Assembly: GCA_964291485.2 (NCBI GenBank)
Contig: OZ220224.1
Location: 62,001-126,000, forward strand
DNA from: Kistimonas sp964291485
GTDB taxonomy: Bacteria; Pseudomonadota; Gammaproteobacteria; Pseudomonadales; Endozoicomonadaceae
DNA length: 64,000 bases
Direction: 5' to 3'
This document shows, piece after piece, positions 16,432-26,356 of this stretch (the stretch's first letter is position 1; each line of letters opens with the position of its first letter). Both the position numbers and the translations under genes were made by a program. The notes under the pieces are model-generated. The model made no database searches, had not been told where the DNA came from, and saw only the letters and a program-made list of their open reading frames with translations.

Positions 16432-16909
16432 GTTTATTCGGGAAAGTCTGCTGACACTGATGATTGCCGTGGCTGTGATGACCGCTTACAGCCTCTATCT
16501 GCAGCGACACATGCCTTCCGGTGAAGCGCCGGTTATGACAGGTACAACATTAGACAGCAATCGTTTTGATCTTCAGGCGTTATCCAGGGATGACACCGTT
16601 CTGGTGTATTTCTGGGCCAGCTGGTGCTCGGTGTGCCGGGTTGTCAGCCCTGCGGTGAGCGATATTGCCAGCGATTATCCGGTGATATCGGTTGCCATGA
16701 CATCTGGCAACGATAACCGTGTCCGTCGTTATCTTGCTGCCCATAAGCTGGATTTTGCCACGATCAATGATGAAAGTGGCCAGTTGTCCAGAGAATGGGG
16801 TGTGCAGGCAACACCGGCATTCGTCATCATCAAAAACGGAGAGATTCGCTCGGTCACGACGGGATATACCACGGAAGTGGGTCTCAGATTACGCATGATG
16901 TTGCTCTAA
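16412..16909 (+). CDS. scsD: ScsD, membrane-anchored TlpA-like thioredoxin
   Basis: A 165-residue protein with one N-terminal membrane helix (about 11-29, LLTLMIAVAVMTAYSLYL) and a periplasmic thioredoxin domain. The active site is CSVC in YFWASWCSVCRV, and the cis-proline is in QATPAFVII. It is the third gene of the scs operon, translationally coupled to scsC. A hairpin follows its stop. Confidence 0.9.
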   Translation: MKKRLGKFIRESLLTLMIAVAVMTAYSLYLQRHMPSGEAPVMTGTTLDSNRFDLQALSRDDTVLVYFWASWCSVCRVVSPAVSDIASDYPVISVAMTSGNDNRVRRYLAAHKLDFATINDESGQLSREWGVQATPAFVIIKNGEIRSVTTGYTTEVGLRLRMMLL

Positions 16910-16914
16910 CAGAA

Positions 16915-16952
16915 AACGGCTGTCGGGTGCTATTTGCTATCCGGCAGCCGTT
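16915..16952. terminator. Hairpin between scsD and endA
   Basis: AACGGCTGTCGG pairs with CCGGCAGCCGTT over 12 bp with a single G-U. There is no long T tract on either strand, so it may be a weak bidirectional terminator or an mRNA 3'-end stabiliser between convergent genes. Confidence 0.55.
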
Positions 16953-16988
16953 ATACAGTCAGCAGGCTGGTTATGCTGATGGTGATTC

Positions 16989-17723
16989 TCAACGGTTTGA
17001 GAGCAGCGTGTTTTCCCTTATACGTTTGTCGACGTAAGGGTTGCGTTTGCCGGTAATCTGGCCAATCCGCTTGTCCCGTTCTTCTTCCCATGCAGACACG
17101 GGCCAGGTACGGTCCCAGGCTTCATACAACTTGCGATCCTGAGGGCTTAGTCGCAGTTTATATTCTTCGGCCATATACAGGTAAATCCTGGCGATCATAC
17201 CCCTTGTCGCAGGCGGTGGTTCCGCTTTTCTTGCTTTGAAATCGACCTTGAAGGCGCACTGGCCATATTGTGCCCGGGTTTGGGGTAGAAGGCTGAAGCG
17301 GTAATTCGAACGATCTCCGTTGATCTCGCCGATGGCTGGCACCAGGTTGTGCAGGTCCGCTTCCATGGTCCGGAATTGCGGGCTTTTCTTTGTGCAATTT
17401 TTGCGTCCCCCCTGTTGCCAGCATTGCAGTTGGTGGCCGAAGTTCCAGGCAGGAACCACATGTTCCCATTCCACGCGTGATGCGCGCCTTTCCTGCTTGC
17501 GAACCTGGTAACCACAGGCGTTGAGGTCCGGTATCAGCTTTTTGCCCTGTTGGTATTGCGGGCAGCCGCAATAGAAGGTGAAAGGATTGTCTGCGTATAA
17601 CCTGGCAGCCACCTTTTTGGCCTGACTAAAGCTCTGGGGAGGCTTGAGGGTATTGTTTACGTAGGCATAAGCGGAGTGCGTCAGCAGTGTCAGCAACACG
17701 ACTGCGAATAAGGAACGTCTCAT
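16989..17723 (-). CDS. endA: Endonuclease I, periplasmic or secreted DNase
   Basis: A 244-residue protein with a signal peptide (cleavage near SAYA). The active-site region is VEWEHVVPAW, with EADLHNLVPA and EINGDRSNYRF further on; these are the metal- and DNA-binding signatures of the EndA/Dns/Vvn family. Cysteines in YCGCPQ and NACGYQ fit the disulphides that keep the enzyme active only outside the reducing cytoplasm. It cleaves double-stranded DNA non-specifically. It sits convergent with scsBCD, whose products handle periplasmic thiols. Confidence 0.93.
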   Translation of the reverse strand: MRRSLFAVVLLTLLTHSAYAYVNNTLKPPQSFSQAKKVAARLYADNPFTFYCGCPQYQQGKKLIPDLNACGYQVRKQERRASRVEWEHVVPAWNFGHQLQCWQQGGRKNCTKKSPQFRTMEADLHNLVPAIGEINGDRSNYRFSLLPQTRAQYGQCAFKVDFKARKAEPPPATRGMIARIYLYMAEEYKLRLSPQDRKLYEAWDRTWPVSAWEEERDKRIGQITGKRNPYVDKRIRENTLLSNR

Positions 17724-18006
17724 TATTTAACGTCTTATGTCTTATATTACAGGCGGTATTTTTTCATTACTTCTCTGCTAATAAAAGACATTTGACGTTA
17801 TTAACAAGGTGAATAAAAAGGATTGTTCAGCATAAAACTGTGAAATATCGACCCGGGTATTGGTCAGGCCGTATGCAGAGGCAGTTTGATACAACCTGAT
17901 ACAGTTATGACAACTTATCCATGCATTCATTGATCATGATGAATAAGCAGAAAGCATTGTTTTGCAAAACGGGATTGGTCATGGGGTTTCGAAGAGGGAT
18001 CAAAGC

Positions 18007-18570
18007 ATGCGTCTTCATCGTCTGTCGATGGGTGTGATACCGCTATTGTTTTTTGGGTTTGCAGGGATTGCACATGCCGCACCGATGCATGGTGTGGGAC
18101 CAGGGCATCGGCACCCTGTTTATCGTCCAGGGCCAACGGTGATCAGACCTGCTGTGGGCGTGAGGGTGGCAGTTCTTCCCGTTGGCTGGCGGTCAATGGT
18201 TGTTGCCGGTGCCACTTACTACGTGGTCGATAAAGTGTATTACCGGCGTCAGGGGGATACGTATATTGTGGTCGAACCACCGGCGGTTGTTATTCCCGTT
18301 TCGTCTCCCGGTCCAGATGTGCATGAAGTGTCGTTCACAAGCCTTTATGTCAAAGGCAAGCTCTACTATTACCGCGATGGTGTTTTTTATGACAAAACAC
18401 CGTCGGGGCAGTATCACAGTGTTCCAGCGCCCGCGGGAGCTGTCATCGGCAAGTTGCCTGTCGGTGCAGTGGAAGTGCGGGAAAATAACAGGGTTTACTG
18501 GAAGGCCGGTGATACTTGGTACGAACCGATCGGTTCCAGTGGAGAAACGGTTTACCGAGTGGTTCGTTAA
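18007..18570 (+). CDS. Secreted protein of DUF6515-like type
   Basis: Start at ATG 18007, with GAGGGA upstream; 187 residues. A signal peptide ends near AHA. The mature protein begins with a His/Pro/Gly-rich stretch (HGVGPGHRHPVYRPGP) and then repeats short Tyr/Val strands (TYYVVDKVYYRRQGDTYIVV, LYYYRDGVFYDKTPSGQYHSV, VYWKAGDTWYEPI). The repeated pattern of Y-x-G-x-x-Y strands ending in APAGAVIGKLPVGA matches the DUF6515/YXWGXW-like exported proteins. Function unknown; envelope location is expected. It is followed by a PdsO-like OmpA gene. Confidence 0.7.
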   Translation: MRLHRLSMGVIPLLFFGFAGIAHAAPMHGVGPGHRHPVYRPGPTVIRPAVGVRVAVLPVGWRSMVVAGATYYVVDKVYYRRQGDTYIVVEPPAVVIPVSSPGPDVHEVSFTSLYVKGKLYYYRDGVFYDKTPSGQYHSVPAPAGAVIGKLPVGAVEVRENNRVYWKAGDTWYEPIGSSGETVYRVVR

Positions 18571-18737
18571 ATTGTGGTGTTTGCGTGGCCTGTTGGTCGT
18601 TAGATCTGCGAGTAGCGTCTGCCTTGCCATAATTCATCATAATTCAGCACGAATTGATCGTTTTTGAACCATCGGAATGCCCCCTTCATGGCGTTAAATC
18701 ATGGATAGACACAACGCACATGATAAGGAGCGCAACG

Positions 18738-19421
18738 ATGAAGAAAATAATGACCGCCTCTGTTCTGGGATTGATCTGTACACTGACGTTTGCACAAGCC
18801 CAGGCAGCTGAATGGACCTGGAAGAAAGGGGCCGCTGTCGGCAGTGCAGCCATTGCCGGTGCTGCGCTTGGTGGTCCTGTTGGTTTTGTGGTTGGGGTGG
18901 CTGCCGGTGATTATCTCGGTGACCAGGTAAACCAGGCAGACCAGTTGAACGCCGTGCAGTCAGACCTGACTGTCGCACAACAGGAAACCGAACAGCTGCG
19001 GATCGCCTTGCACAATGCACAAGTTGCCATCCATCAGTATGAGACATTGGCCCTGGATACCCTCCAGCAGGATATTCTGTTCCGCACAGCTGGTGATGCT
19101 CCTGATGAAAGGGCAAACCGGCGACTGCAGGCACTGGTCAGCTATCTGTCAGTCAATCCAACGGTTAAGGTTCGGCTGGATGGTTATGCTGACCCCCGCG
19201 GTGCTGATGAGTATAACCTGGGACTGTCACAACGACGGGTCGATGCTGTCCGTCGCTTTCTTCAGGATGCAGGTATCCATGAAGATCGCATCAGTGTGAA
19301 TGCCTACGGTGATCGACTGTCCAAAGCTGAAAAAGGGGATGCGGATGCCTATGTCCTTGAGCGAGTCGTTACGATTGAGTTGACCGGGGGAAGTGAGTAT
19401 GAATCGGTTGCTGTTTATTGA
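18738..19421 (+). CDS. OmpA-domain protein, PdsO-like
   Basis: A 227-residue protein from ATG 18738, with AAGGAG eight bases upstream. Signal peptide (cleavage near AQA), then a glycine-zipper membrane segment (about 32-62, GSAAIAGAALGGPVGFVVG), a short coiled coil (VAQQETEQLRIALHNAQ) and a C-terminal OmpA peptidoglycan-binding domain with LDGYADPRGADEYNLGLSQRR. This order and the end (GDADAYVLERVVTIEL) resemble PdsO, the OmpA-like partner of the proteobacterial dedicated sortase system, whose regulators appear 9 kb downstream. A generic OmpA protein remains possible. Confidence 0.65.
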   Translation: MKKIMTASVLGLICTLTFAQAQAAEWTWKKGAAVGSAAIAGAALGGPVGFVVGVAAGDYLGDQVNQADQLNAVQSDLTVAQQETEQLRIALHNAQVAIHQYETLALDTLQQDILFRTAGDAPDERANRRLQALVSYLSVNPTVKVRLDGYADPRGADEYNLGLSQRRVDAVRRFLQDAGIHEDRISVNAYGDRLSKAEKGDADAYVLERVVTIELTGGSEYESVAVY

Positions 19422-19445
19422 TAACAGGCGCTGAAATAACCGTCT

Positions 19446-19492
19446 GAGGCGAAGATCGGCTTGTGAATGAATTGATCCGGTCTTCGCCTTTA
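19446..19492 (+). terminator. Rho-independent terminator
   Basis: AGGCGAAGATCGG pairs with CCGGTCTTCGCCT (one G-U), and TTTAGT follows. It ends the PdsO-like gene. Confidence 0.7.
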
Positions 19493-19631
19493 GTCTAAGT
19501 CCTGTCCGTCTCCCGACTATGGTCTAGTGTGCTGTAGTGAACTTGCTGCTTTTCTATCCCTCTAAACCTTAAATCACGCGTTTTTGCCCGGCTCAAGGGC
19601 TTGTTGCATTTAAGGGATAGAGGTACTCAGG

Positions 19632-21899
19632 ATGTCGTTACCAGAGGAGACTGATAACCATAATAATAGCGTCCGACTGCATTGGGATAGCGTATGGCTG
19701 GGCGACTACCAGCTGCGTTCAGTAGCCGCTCAAGTCACATACAGCGCAACCGGAGAGCTGTGCATTGAGACCTTTGAGTGTGAAATACATAGTTCTCTGG
19801 TCAATGAAAATGCCCACGTCGTTCGCCTGTCTGCCGCGAATCTTAAGCTTGATACCCGTGATCATACGGTAGGGAATAATCCTCAGGAGCGTGTCTGGAT
19901 AGTAGACATAGGTCATCTCCGTATTCAGCCGCTGATGGCTTTATACGGCGCTCATAAGTCTCGTCCTTTGCATGTGACTGGTTGTCGTTTGGAAATCATT
20001 TCTCACCATTATGGCGCTATTGCTTTTTCTGAGGTCCTGATCTCACCTGATAGGCTAAAACGGCAGCAACATGGTGAAAATTGCGGTGTGGCTCATCTGC
20101 AAGTGTTGTTGGAGAACGTTTTGCAGGTTCCGGTCAGTAGTCGGAATCGTGACTACGAGAGCCATCTGAATGCAGTAAAACGGCAGTTGACTCTCATTGT
20201 TGATAATGCCGGTGAACTGCATGCTCGTGAGTATAAGATTGCACGACAGATGACTGTAAGTTTAATAAAAGAAATTCATCTGCTGGAGCAGGGGGGGCAA
20301 ATCGCACTGGCCGCATCTTTGTTGCGACGGATGCCGCTGGCGGCATTGCGGTTATTGCTGCCTGCCTCGGAGATCCGCAAATCGGATGAGCGACAGCTGG
20401 TTGAATTGCTGTTGATGTTGCACCGTACTCTGCCTGAAAAAGCCATCGCGCTGCTCATGACTCAAGTGAATATTAGTACGCTTAATTGGCACACGGTTAT
20501 GCGTTTGCCACTGGTCAAGTTGTTATCAAAACACTATACGTCTCCCCAGGGGGGGGATGTCGCAGAGCGAAGGCTGAGAGTGCAGGATATCGGAGATTTA
20601 CTGTTCGCTCTGTCAAACCAGTTGATGATGGACGCGTATGCTCATACCCAGCATTCAGCGACACAGGTTAACTGTAAAACTGAAGGCAACGGTTGTTTAG
20701 CCGATCTGTTCTCTTTGTTACAGGTAGTTTATCCACAGGTAAACACACAGCATCCGGACATAAAAGACGTTGGACAGATGATTCGCCATCTTGAACATCA
20801 TGAGATGCCTGACGCCATGTTGTCTGCTATCCCCCATTATGAACAACTGTATCGACACACGGAGCTACCAGAAGTTTTGGCGGTATTGTCTGCGCTTTAT
20901 CGAGCCGGTGGATATCATACTCAACGGTTGGAAGCGGTGGTGCTCAATGTACCGGAAGACGCAGATCTGGCATTGCTGGCTCGCTGTCGGCGTGTCTTGC
21001 CAAAGGCTGATTCGAAAAAGGCATTCAGTCTGTTGATTCAGCTCTCGGACGCGACACGCTCTACGATGATTGCCGGGTATTTCGGCGCTATCAAAGGTCA
21101 GCTGCCATTAAAAATGCGAGTTCTGGCGGCTTTCTCACGACAGCATTCACAGAAGGAACAACGGCGTCTGCTTCAACTGTTACCGGGTGATGTTTTGCTT
21201 AGTATGGTCGAGCAGCATCTGTTCAACACGGAGCTGGCCTGCATGGATCGACTGCTGGCACGGTCAGCGAAAGTCACAGTAGCGAAGCGCGTGCGCATTG
21301 CGGCGGTAATGCCGATTGAGCGTCTGTCGGAACAGGTTGCCGTTTTGCGACGACGGCAACCAGCGAATGGCCAGGCGAAGAAATTACTGGCAGAGCAGAT
21401 CAAAAGCGCAGAGAGGCGCTTGGAACAGATGCTGGATATGGTCAGCGAGTTTGATCCTGAGATTGTGGCCAGAATCTGTGATCAGGATGAAACGTTACTG
21501 AATGCACGCATAGAAACCCGCACGCGTAATGGTGATGTGCGGGCTGCCCGGCAGTTGACTCAGCGTGTACTGACACGGTTGTTGGCCAAAGGCTACCGTA
21601 TTGCCGCAGACAGTCGTGCAACAAGCGCCTTCAAAGCGTACCTGGAAGGTTTGAAGCAGCTCTCTATCCGCTACCGATTCTGGTCATATGATTTATTTGC
21701 GCGATTACTGCATGGACGCGGTACGGTCTCCGGTCAGCGTTTGCCAAAGACACTCTATTCGTTGCATGAATTCCCCGAGAGGGAGGCAGGATTGTTCCAG
21801 TTGCTGCAGATTGCCGCCAAATACTGTGATCAGGGCATGATGTTATTAAATGTCATCGAGCGCCTTCGTCTGGAAGCAACGATGGTGAAAAAGGTTTGA
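19632..21899 (+). CDS. Large orphan protein, mainly helical
   Basis: A 755-residue protein that I do not recognise. It has no signal peptide or transmembrane helix. The first 180 residues look beta-rich (VRLHWDSVWLGDYQLRSVAAQVTYS) and the rest is a long run of leucine-rich amphipathic helices with many charged residues, reminiscent of helical-repeat scaffolds. Codon use and base composition are like the core genes, so it looks resident rather than recently acquired. It stands alone between a terminator and a convergent PAP2 gene. No catalytic motif was found. Confidence 0.75.
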   Translation: MSLPEETDNHNNSVRLHWDSVWLGDYQLRSVAAQVTYSATGELCIETFECEIHSSLVNENAHVVRLSAANLKLDTRDHTVGNNPQERVWIVDIGHLRIQPLMALYGAHKSRPLHVTGCRLEIISHHYGAIAFSEVLISPDRLKRQQHGENCGVAHLQVLLENVLQVPVSSRNRDYESHLNAVKRQLTLIVDNAGELHAREYKIARQMTVSLIKEIHLLEQGGQIALAASLLRRMPLAALRLLLPASEIRKSDERQLVELLLMLHRTLPEKAIALLMTQVNISTLNWHTVMRLPLVKLLSKHYTSPQGGDVAERRLRVQDIGDLLFALSNQLMMDAYAHTQHSATQVNCKTEGNGCLADLFSLLQVVYPQVNTQHPDIKDVGQMIRHLEHHEMPDAMLSAIPHYEQLYRHTELPEVLAVLSALYRAGGYHTQRLEAVVLNVPEDADLALLARCRRVLPKADSKKAFSLLIQLSDATRSTMIAGYFGAIKGQLPLKMRVLAAFSRQHSQKEQRRLLQLLPGDVLLSMVEQHLFNTELACMDRLLARSAKVTVAKRVRIAAVMPIERLSEQVAVLRRRQPANGQAKKLLAEQIKSAERRLEQMLDMVSEFDPEIVARICDQDETLLNARIETRTRNGDVRAARQLTQRVLTRLLAKGYRIAADSRATSAFKAYLEGLKQLSIRYRFWSYDLFARLLHGRGTVSGQRLPKTLYSLHEFPEREAGLFQLLQIAAKYCDQGMMLLNVIERLRLEATMVKKV

Positions 21900-21993
21900 A
21901 CTTATCCAACGCGGTCGACTCTATCCCTCATGAGGTTATTGGTTGTTATTCTTTGAACCTGATCCGGTATGTTACCTGTTGATAATGTCTGGT

Positions 21994-22929
21994 TCAGGTC
22001 AATTTAGCTGTCGAAACTAACCGGTCTTGCCGATCAGATGGCCGATGTTTCACCCATTGCGCGATCAGCAAAGCCCACAGGAATCCCATGATGACATCCA
22101 TACCGTAGTGATAGCGCAGGTACAGGGTGGAAAAGGTAATCGATAACGCCATAAACAACAGGATACTTTTAATTGCCCAGGGATGACGTGACCAGGTCAT
22201 GAGCAGGGTCAACCAGGGAATGGCGGTATGCAGACTGGGAAAACAGTCGTAGAGATAACGGAAACTGTTAATGGCGTCGTAGAGGATTTCATGATTGGCC
22301 TGCAATGGCACAAGGAACTGGTCTGGCATGTAAGTCAGAGGTCCAGCAACAGGTAGAAAGAAGTAGAAGCAAAAACCACCGGTCAGTGTGTAAATGAGTG
22401 CTTTGCGTAAATGGAGAAACGCCTGGTGCTGTCCCTGCCAGTAAAAATAGAGCAGTGAACCAATGGGCAACAGGTAATGAAAATGCAGGTAGGAGAACTC
22501 CATCCATAGTGTCAGGCCCGGTGTAATCCAGTGCTGGAGGTATAGGGGTACAGGCTGGCCAAATAACGCGGTGTCGAGTTGGATCATCCAATCGTCACGC
22601 AAGGGAATCTGGAAGAAATCAATTGCCAGTTCCAGACGGAAAACGCGCATGGTGAGATAGCCTAACAATATTGCAGGAACCGGCCAGAATTCTCGAAGGA
22701 ACCATTCAGTCTTGGATGAAAACTGATGTCGTTGCAGTAATGGCCGTAAGATCAGAATGAGCAATATAAATAAAAGGCCCGCGAAAAGCGCTGCTTTGTT
22801 TTCCATGGGCTCTATTGACTGAATGGAGCCCGATAACAGGGCAATGGCCAACACACTGGTGGGGAAAAATAGCGTGAGTTGCTTGTCTAAAGGCCAGCTT
22901 CGCAGCGTCTGTAACACGTGTTGCATCAT
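21994..22929 (-). CDS. PAP2-family membrane phosphatase (inositol-phosphotransferase-like)
   Basis: A 311-residue membrane protein with about seven hydrophobic helices. The C-terminal half carries the PAP2_3/AUR1-type signature: FPSLHTAIPWL and, further on, YLRYHYGMDVIMG, giving the Ser-His and His-x3-Asp residues expected for phosphate transfer. Proteins of this type act on lipid phosphates, or transfer phospho-head groups to lipids, at the outer face of the inner membrane. The substrate cannot be read from the sequence. It is convergent with the orphan at 19.6-21.9 kb. Confidence 0.82.
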   Translation of the reverse strand: MMQHVLQTLRSWPLDKQLTLFFPTSVLAIALLSGSIQSIEPMENKAALFAGLLFILLILILRPLLQRHQFSSKTEWFLREFWPVPAILLGYLTMRVFRLELAIDFFQIPLRDDWMIQLDTALFGQPVPLYLQHWITPGLTLWMEFSYLHFHYLLPIGSLLYFYWQGQHQAFLHLRKALIYTLTGGFCFYFFLPVAGPLTYMPDQFLVPLQANHEILYDAINSFRYLYDCFPSLHTAIPWLTLLMTWSRHPWAIKSILLFMALSITFSTLYLRYHYGMDVIMGFLWALLIAQWVKHRPSDRQDRLVSTAKLT

Positions 22930-23309
22930 AAGTGATCTGTTTTTTTATTGTTCACAGGGATTGGGTCTCCTGTGCAAGATGCATCAATTTTTTAGGTCAG
23001 TCGCGATTATAAGAAAGTGATCGTATAGAGGCAAAAGACAGAAAATTTGCATTCTGTCTGTGGATTACTTCTGATTGATAAATAGAGTGACGTACAACGA
23101 ACTATTATTTCTGCCCAGAAATAAGCAATGGATCTCTACCATCAGGCTGCCTTTTTATACTGGTTTCATTATTGTTAAACAATATGGGTATCGGTGCGCT
23201 GCCTTTCTGGTTTGCACCGGCCAATACCATCTGATAGCAATAACGATGGATGCCCGTGTCCGGGCAGTACAGGACAAACCGATAACCCGTACTCTCAGGA
23301 GCGTGATAC
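22930..23309. other. 380-bp divergent intergenic region before ovoA
   Basis: It separates the PAP2 gene (minus) from ovoA (plus) and must hold promoters for both. I see a short inverted repeat ATTGTT-A-AACAAT at 23171-23183 and an AGGAG ribosome site for ovoA near 23297. No convincing gene was found; the short open frames have no ribosome site. Confidence 0.5.
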
Positions 23310-25457
23310 ATGCCTGAAAATACTGTGAAAGATGTGAATTACAGCAATACTCCCGAAAAGGTGACTCGTACACTGGTACTGAACAGTGGCGATCCTGAGA
23401 GTAAACGACAAGAGTTGTTGGACTATTTCCAGCAGACATTCGATCAATATGAAACGCTGTTTGAAACACTGGCCTGTAATGAAGCCTGGTATGAAAAAGC
23501 TATTCCACTTCGCCACCCCCTGATTTTCTATTTTGGCCATACCGCGGCTTTTTTTATTAATAAGCTGATGACTGCCAAACTCATCGCGGAACGTGTTGAC
23601 CCTGATATTGAGGCCGTTGTGGCTATCGGGGTCGATGAGATGTCCTGGGATGATCTGGATGACAGCCATTACCACTGGCCTTCTGTCGACGCGATGAAAG
23701 GTTACCGCCGTAAGGTGCGGGCGCTGGTATCTGATTTTATTGCAACCATGCCATTGGATATCCCGATTACCTGGGAGAGTCCGGCCTGGGTCATCATGAT
23801 GGGGATTGAACATGAACGGATACATCTGGAAACGTCTTCCGTATTAATCCGACAGTTGCCTCTGTCGTACGTAAAGCCGCATCCCTACTGGGAACCCTGC
23901 CGTGAAACGGGGGATGCGCCGGAGAACCGATTGGTGAGTATTTCTGGACGTCACTTGCGATTGGGTAAGGATTACGATGACCCACTCTACGGCTGGGATA
24001 ATGAATACGGCCGCTATGAGGTCGAAGTGTCTGCGTTCAGCGCCAGTGAGTACCTGGTCAGCAACGCTGAATTCAAACAGTTTATGGATGCCGGTGGTTA
24101 CGATAATGAACGGTGGTGGACGGATGAAGGCTGGGCCTGGGCGACATTCAGTGAAGCACGTCATCCTGAATTCTGGGTACCAGAAGGTAACGGCTATCGT
24201 TATCGAACCATGCTTGAAGAGATAACCATGCCCTGGAATTGGCCAGTAGATGTCAATTGTCATGAGGCGCAGGCTTTTTGTCGGTGGAAGTCGGAAGTGA
24301 CGGGGCGTCAGATTCAGCTGCCCAGTGAAGCGGAGTGGTATTGTCTCCGGGAAGCGATTGATACTGACCAGCCCTGGTGGGACAAGGCGCCTGGCAATAT
24401 CAACCTGGAGTACTGGGCATCCGCCTGTCCTGTGGATGAATTCCGTACCGGTGAATTGTGTGATGTCATCGGGAATGTCTGGCAATGGACGACAACACCC
24501 ATCGATGGCTTTGATGGTTTTCGTGTGCACCCCTGTTACGATGATTTCTCCACCCCGACGTTTGATGGCCGGCATAACCTGATCAAGGGTGGCTGCTGGA
24601 TCTCCACCGGTAATTATGCGATTCGAGACTCCCGCTATGCTTTTCGTCGACATTTCTTCCAGCATGCGGGCTTCCGTTACGTGGAGTCGTCAGCGCTAGA
24701 AAACACATCAGCCAACCCTTATGAGACGGATGCCCTGGTCGCCCAGTATCTGGCGTTTCATTACGGTGAAACCTATTTTGATGTCCCCAATTATCCTGCA
24801 GCCTGTGCCCAGATCTGTTGTGATTTGAGTCAGGCAGGCCCCCGAACCCGCGCGCTGGACCTGGGTTGTTCTGTAGGGCGTACCACCATTGAACTGGCCC
24901 GCTGGTTCCAGCATGTGGACGGGATTGATTTCTCTGCGCGCTTCATCTCGGCTGCTGCTGAGTTACAGCAGCGGGGTAAAATCCGCTATTTCGTTCCCAC
25001 TGAAGGGGAGTTGGGAGATTATTGTGTGGCCGATCTGGCGGAGCTGGGGCTGGATGACATTGATGTTAATCGTATTCGGTTTACCCAGGGCGATGCCTGT
25101 AACCTTAAGCCGATATACGACAATTATGACCTGGTGTTCGCCGGTAACCTGATTGACCGCTTGAATCATCCTGCACAGTTCCTTGGCATGATCCATGAGC
25201 GGATTCGCCCGGGTGGCTTTCTGGTGCTGACATCACCGTATACCTGGCTTGAAGATTATACGCCCAGAGGCAAATGGCTTGGAGGCGTTCGGGAAAACGG
25301 TGAGGTGCTGGATACTTATACCGGACTGCACCGAGTGCTGGATACCCACTTCGAGGAAGTTCAGCCAGCGGTTGATGTGCCGTTCATCATTCGGGAAACG
25401 GCTAGAAAATTTCAGCATACGCTCGCTCAGTGTACGGTTTGGCGTCGTAAGATTTAA
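23310..25457 (+). CDS. ovoA: 5-histidylcysteine sulfoxide synthase OvoA with fused methyltransferase
   Basis: A 715-residue three-domain protein, full length for OvoA. An N-terminal DinB-like domain (about 30-190) has the iron-ligand motif EHERIHLE. A formylglycine-generating-enzyme-like domain (about 200-460) includes GNVWQWTT and RHFFQHAGFRY. The C-terminal domain (about 485-715) is a SAM-dependent methyltransferase with LDLGCSVGRTTIEL. OvoA is an O2- and Fe(II)-dependent enzyme joining histidine and cysteine to 5-histidylcysteine sulfoxide; the last domain later methylates 5-thiohistidine to ovothiol A. The PLP lyase OvoB needed between these steps is not in this window. AGGAG precedes the start. 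Confidence 0.93.
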   Translation: MPENTVKDVNYSNTPEKVTRTLVLNSGDPESKRQELLDYFQQTFDQYETLFETLACNEAWYEKAIPLRHPLIFYFGHTAAFFINKLMTAKLIAERVDPDIEAVVAIGVDEMSWDDLDDSHYHWPSVDAMKGYRRKVRALVSDFIATMPLDIPITWESPAWVIMMGIEHERIHLETSSVLIRQLPLSYVKPHPYWEPCRETGDAPENRLVSISGRHLRLGKDYDDPLYGWDNEYGRYEVEVSAFSASEYLVSNAEFKQFMDAGGYDNERWWTDEGWAWATFSEARHPEFWVPEGNGYRYRTMLEEITMPWNWPVDVNCHEAQAFCRWKSEVTGRQIQLPSEAEWYCLREAIDTDQPWWDKAPGNINLEYWASACPVDEFRTGELCDVIGNVWQWTTTPIDGFDGFRVHPCYDDFSTPTFDGRHNLIKGGCWISTGNYAIRDSRYAFRRHFFQHAGFRYVESSALENTSANPYETDALVAQYLAFHYGETYFDVPNYPAACAQICCDLSQAGPRTRALDLGCSVGRTTIELARWFQHVDGIDFSARFISAAAELQQRGKIRYFVPTEGELGDYCVADLAELGLDDIDVNRIRFTQGDACNLKPIYDNYDLVFAGNLIDRLNHPAQFLGMIHERIRPGGFLVLTSPYTWLEDYTPRGKWLGGVRENGEVLDTYTGLHRVLDTHFEEVQPAVDVPFIIRETARKFQHTLAQCTVWRRKI

Positions 25458-25579
25458 GGATAAACATTACAAGGATGCTCTCTGTCATCACTGATTAAAG
25501 CAAAGCCTTGTTGACACGTGATGCCTTTCTATACTGCAGGAGCATTAAAGTGGTACTGCTCCTGTAGTAATAGGTAAAT

Positions 25580-26356
25580 ATGAATTACGAGTTGCATGAT
25601 ATTCCTGAAAGGACGAGCTCTCCCAGGCAGACTGGAATAACAATGGCTATGGACAAAGGCGTCTCGCTCCGGGACGTCGAGAGTATTCTGGAGGTCTCGG
25701 GTGATTATATTGATATCATGAAATTAGGCTGGACGACTTCATACGTTTACCCCAGGTTGCAGGAAAAAATTACTCTGTATAAAGAGGCTGGAATCACTGT
25801 TTACCTGGGAGGGACGCTTTTCGAAGCTTTTGTCATCCGGAATCAATTTGAAGACTACTTAAAAGTTATTGACCGCCTGGGGCTGGAAATGGCTGAAGTT
25901 TCTGATGGCTCTATTGAAATGCCACATGATCAGAAATGTGACTACATACAGCAACTTTCTCACTATGTTACGGTCATTTCAGAAGTTGGATCAAAAGACG
26001 CCGCAAAAATATTTCCCCCCAGTTGGTGGGTGGAACTGATGCATAAAGAGCTTGATGCTGGCGCCTGGAAAGTGATCGGTGAGGGTAGAGAAGGAGGGAA
26101 TGTAGGTTTATTCCACTCATCGGGAGAAGTCCGTTCTGATTTGATCGATGAAATTCTCAATCATATCCCTCATGGCAGCATTATTTGGGAAGCACCCAAG
26201 AAAGCCCAGCAGGCTTGGTTTATCAAACTGATCGGTTCTAATGTGAACCTTGGTAATATTGAGCTAGGTGAAGTCATTTCGCTGGAAACCCTGCGTTTAG
26301 GGCTTAGGGGTGATACGTTTCATCATTTCCTGAATAATCATCTGGAAAGGCGGTAA
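25580..26356 (+). CDS. comA: Phosphosulfolactate synthase (ComA family)
   Basis: A 258-residue TIM-barrel-type protein matching ComA/YitD: MDKGVSLRDVESIL, MKLGWTTSYVY, YLGGTLFEAF, EVSDGSIEMP, EVGSKD, GEGREGGNVGLFH and IWEAPKKAQQAWFIKLIG. The family adds sulfite to phosphoenolpyruvate to give phosphosulfolactate, the first step of coenzyme M synthesis in methanogens and of sulfolactate in Bacillus. This organism is unlikely to be a methanogen, so a sulfolactate-type sulfonate is more likely. ComB/ComC homologues are not in the window. It lies 122 bp after ovoA on the same strand; a DMT exporter follows. Confidence 0.9.
   Translation: MNYELHDIPERTSSPRQTGITMAMDKGVSLRDVESILEVSGDYIDIMKLGWTTSYVYPRLQEKITLYKEAGITVYLGGTLFEAFVIRNQFEDYLKVIDRLGLEMAEVSDGSIEMPHDQKCDYIQQLSHYVTVISEVGSKDAAKIFPPSWWVELMHKELDAGAWKVIGEGREGGNVGLFHSSGEVRSDLIDEILNHIPHGSIIWEAPKKAQQAWFIKLIGSNVNLGNIELGEVISLETLRLGLRGDTFHHFLNNHLERR

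Noticed and set aside
23295..24665. Minus-strand frames of 176 and 273 codons opposite ovoA
   Set aside because: OvoA covers the region with all its domains; no motif or start signal supports the antisense frames.
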